Shown: one piece after another, positions 5,026 through 6,307 of the stretch
Layout: every line of letters starts with the position of its first letter
How positions within the stretch are numbered: the first letter of the stretch is position 1
Assembly: GCA_021162485.1 (NCBI GenBank)
Contig: JAGGYP010000045.1
Span: 1-6,307 of the forward strand
DNA: 6,307 nt
From: Thermoplasmata archaeon
Lineage (GTDB): Archaea > Thermoplasmatota > E2 > DHVEG-1 > B8-G13
Reading direction: 5' to 3'
Translations under genes and position numbers: made by a program
The notes under the pieces: generated by a model
Database searches by the model: none
What the model saw: the letters and a program-made list of their open reading frames with translations, nothing else
What the model was told of the DNA's origin: nothing

Positions 5026-6225
5026 TTATTCATTCTCCTCCAATACAATTTCAAGTATTTTCTCTCTAATTTTCCTCTTAGCAGACATTATTCTCAACCA
5101 ATCAGGCACTCTTCTACCAGTTGGTCTTCTCAAATAATCTCTACCCGCATTTATTATTTGTTTGCTAAACTTTTCCACGATAAGTTCTTCAGAATGTCTA
5201 TCATATTTTAAATTGTTAAAATGTGCATCTGCAAAATATTTTCTAATAAACTCCTGTGCATTCCTCAGATACAGAACCTCTAATGAGGTCAAAAACTCTT
5301 CAGATATCAAAATATGATCCTCTACCACCAAATCCTTCAGAAGAGTTTTCAATATATCTTGAATCATTTTAGTTAAACCTTCTCTTCCATTACCGATTTT
5401 CTGATGTTTATGATCATAAAAACCTAGATCAGTTTGACATATTTTATTTAATGGAATATGCCTATATGTCTCTGCCAGCATGCCAAGCTCTATCCCCCAT
5501 CCAGCTGGGATGCTCATGCTTACTGCTAGATCACTAGTAAGAGCAAACTCTCCAGATAAAGGATATCTGAATGAGCGTAAAAAGCTAAGAAAATTTGATT
5601 CCTTACCTATTTGATCCACCAATGCTCTGAGTAAAGGTTGTAAAAAGAGTCTAAAAACACGGCCATACATTCTGTTTTCATTTGAACCTATCCTTGCATA
5701 GTAGCCTTTGTTGAATTTAAAATCTAAATCAGGTTCAACTATGGGGTATAATAATTTTGTTGGTATAAGCTCAGTATAGTTTCTAATATCTGCATCATGC
5801 ATAGCTATACCATAGGATTCCAAACTAGCTATGCCAAGAGCTAACCATACATCCCTGCCTTTCCCACCATGTTTTATTAGATCAAAACCCTCTTCTTTCA
5901 AATCAAATAGTAATTCTTTTATCCTAGGACCATCGCACCATATAACAAGTTTAGGTATTCTTAGAGATGAAAAAAATTTTTTAACATCCCTAAATTCTTT
6001 TTCTGTTTTCGCTGCTAGGGAGATAAAGACTTTACTAACGTAATCACATTTGTTAAGACATTTTACAATACCTTTCAACTCTCTCCTTTTTATCTCCTCA
6101 TAGAGCATAGGTATGATAATAGACACGGGTCGTTCATTAGTAACCTCTCTTAACTCCCTGATGAGCCTATCTTTATCAATTTTGAACTCGTGCAATGTAG
6201 CGATTTCTTCTTGTTTTATGTCCAT
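5026..6225 (-). CDS. gpgS: Glucosyl-3-phosphoglycerate synthase (GT81)
   Basis: The 399-residue protein resembles GpgS, which moves glucose from a nucleotide sugar (GDP- or UDP-glucose) to 3-phosphoglycerate. A phosphatase then yields the compatible solute glucosylglycerate. The GT-A domain starts at SIIIPMLYEE (35-44). KHGGKGRDVWLAL (118-130) includes the GKGRD loop. AMHDADI (141-147) holds the DxD metal site D144/D146. YYARIG (175-180), FRLFLQPLLRALV (191-203), RYPLSGEFAL (220-229), GWGIELGMLAE (242-252) and CQTDLGFYDHKHQ (263-275, with possible metal ligand histidines 272 and 274) are family blocks seen in methanogen and Persephonella enzymes. Length is normal for the family. The start has GGTGAT 5 nt upstream. 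It is the first gene of a - strand unit with a second glycosyltransferase and leuD. No GpgP-type phosphatase is in the window. The donor nucleotide cannot be read from sequence. Confidence 0.85.
   Translation of the reverse strand: MDIKQEEIATLHEFKIDKDRLIRELREVTNERPVSIIIPMLYEEIKRRELKGIVKCLNKCDYVSKVFISLAAKTEKEFRDVKKFFSSLRIPKLVIWCDGPRIKELLFDLKEEGFDLIKHGGKGRDVWLALGIASLESYGIAMHDADIRNYTELIPTKLLYPIVEPDLDFKFNKGYYARIGSNENRMYGRVFRLFLQPLLRALVDQIGKESNFLSFLRSFRYPLSGEFALTSDLAVSMSIPAGWGIELGMLAETYRHIPLNKICQTDLGFYDHKHQKIGNGREGLTKMIQDILKTLLKDLVVEDHILISEEFLTSLEVLYLRNAQEFIRKYFADAHFNNLKYDRHSEELIVEKFSKQIINAGRDYLRRPTGRRVPDWLRIMSAKRKIREKILEIVLEENE
5035..5041 (-). promoter_or_regulatory. Shine-Dalgarno site of the second glycosyltransferase gene
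   Basis: The - strand reads GGAGGAG, 11 nt before the ATG at 5023 and inside the last codons of gpgS. It supports this start and translational coupling. It is the only gene here using a GGAGG-type rather than a GGTGA-type site. Confidence 0.6.
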
Positions 6226-6230
6226 CTCTC

Positions 6231-6236
6231 ATCACC
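6231..6236 (-). promoter_or_regulatory. Shine-Dalgarno site of gpgS
   Basis: The - strand reads GGTGAT, 5 nt before the ATG at 6225. It confirms the start codon and matches the sites of gcvT, gcvH and leuD. Confidence 0.7.
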
Positions 6237-6253
6237 CTAAAATCCTAAAATGG

Positions 6254-6268
6254 TTTTATAAAATATTT
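6254..6268 (-). promoter_or_regulatory. Candidate TATA box for the gpgS operon
   Basis: The - strand reads AAATATTTTATAAAA here, including the palindrome TTTTATAAAA (6254-6263). Transcription would start about 26 nt downstream, near 6232-6237, giving a leader of about ten bases that just includes the ribosome site. The remaining bases up to 6307 show no gene and no other clear signal. Confidence 0.45.
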
Positions 6269-6307
6269 TTTACACTGCTATCAGAATTTCTCTAAAGAGA
6301 ATATCTA

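Noticed and set aside
4694..5069. Open frames on the + strand opposite the glycosyltransferase genes
   Set aside because: They are antisense shadows of the conserved GT-A domains, with no family motif or Shine-Dalgarno site.

Overview
This 6.3 kb, AT-rich window almost certainly comes from an archaeon, most likely a euryarchaeote-type lineage; I cannot name the genus. The evidence is a fibrillarin-type RNA 2'-O-methyltransferase without the eukaryotic GAR domain, a short stand-alone LeuD-type isomerase subunit, TATA-like boxes about 24-32 nt before starts, and Shine-Dalgarno sites of the archaeal GGTGAT type. Coding density is very high. No gene-free stretch exceeds about 90 bp, and I saw no RNA genes, mobile elements or CRISPR repeats.

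Layout. Bases 1-984 (+) hold the 3' part of a TrmO/TsaA-type tRNA methyltransferase gene and a flavodoxin-family gene. Bases 979-1647 (-) hold fibrillarin (flpA), convergent with the flavodoxin gene and overlapping it by 6 bp. Fibrillarin and gcvT diverge from an 88-bp promoter region. Bases 1736-3293 (+) hold gcvT and gcvH, the aminomethyltransferase and lipoyl-carrier proteins of the glycine cleavage system; gcvP is not here. Bases 6225-3286 (-) read as one three-gene unit: a GT81-type glucosyl-3-phosphoglycerate synthase (gpgS), a second GT-A glycosyltransferase resembling mannosylglycerate/glucosylglycerate synthases, and leuD. leuD converges on gcvH with an 8-bp overlap.

How the genes work together. 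The glycosyltransferase pair is the most interesting part. It suggests synthesis of a glycerate-based compatible solute (glucosylglycerate, or a diglycosylated glycerate such as mannosylglucosylglycerate). The phosphatase normally needed after GpgS is not in the window. leuD at the end of the same unit belongs to branched-chain amino acid synthesis, and its link to the glycosyltransferases is unexplained. gcvT/gcvH feed one-carbon metabolism. trmO and flpA are both RNA-modification genes but are not in one operon.

No wholly new system stands out. The most useful leads are the glycosyltransferase pair, the LeuD specificity loop, fibrillarin standing apart from nop5, the recurring design of convergent genes with overlapping stops and T-tracts inside the neighbour's coding sequence, and a probable TTG start for gcvT.
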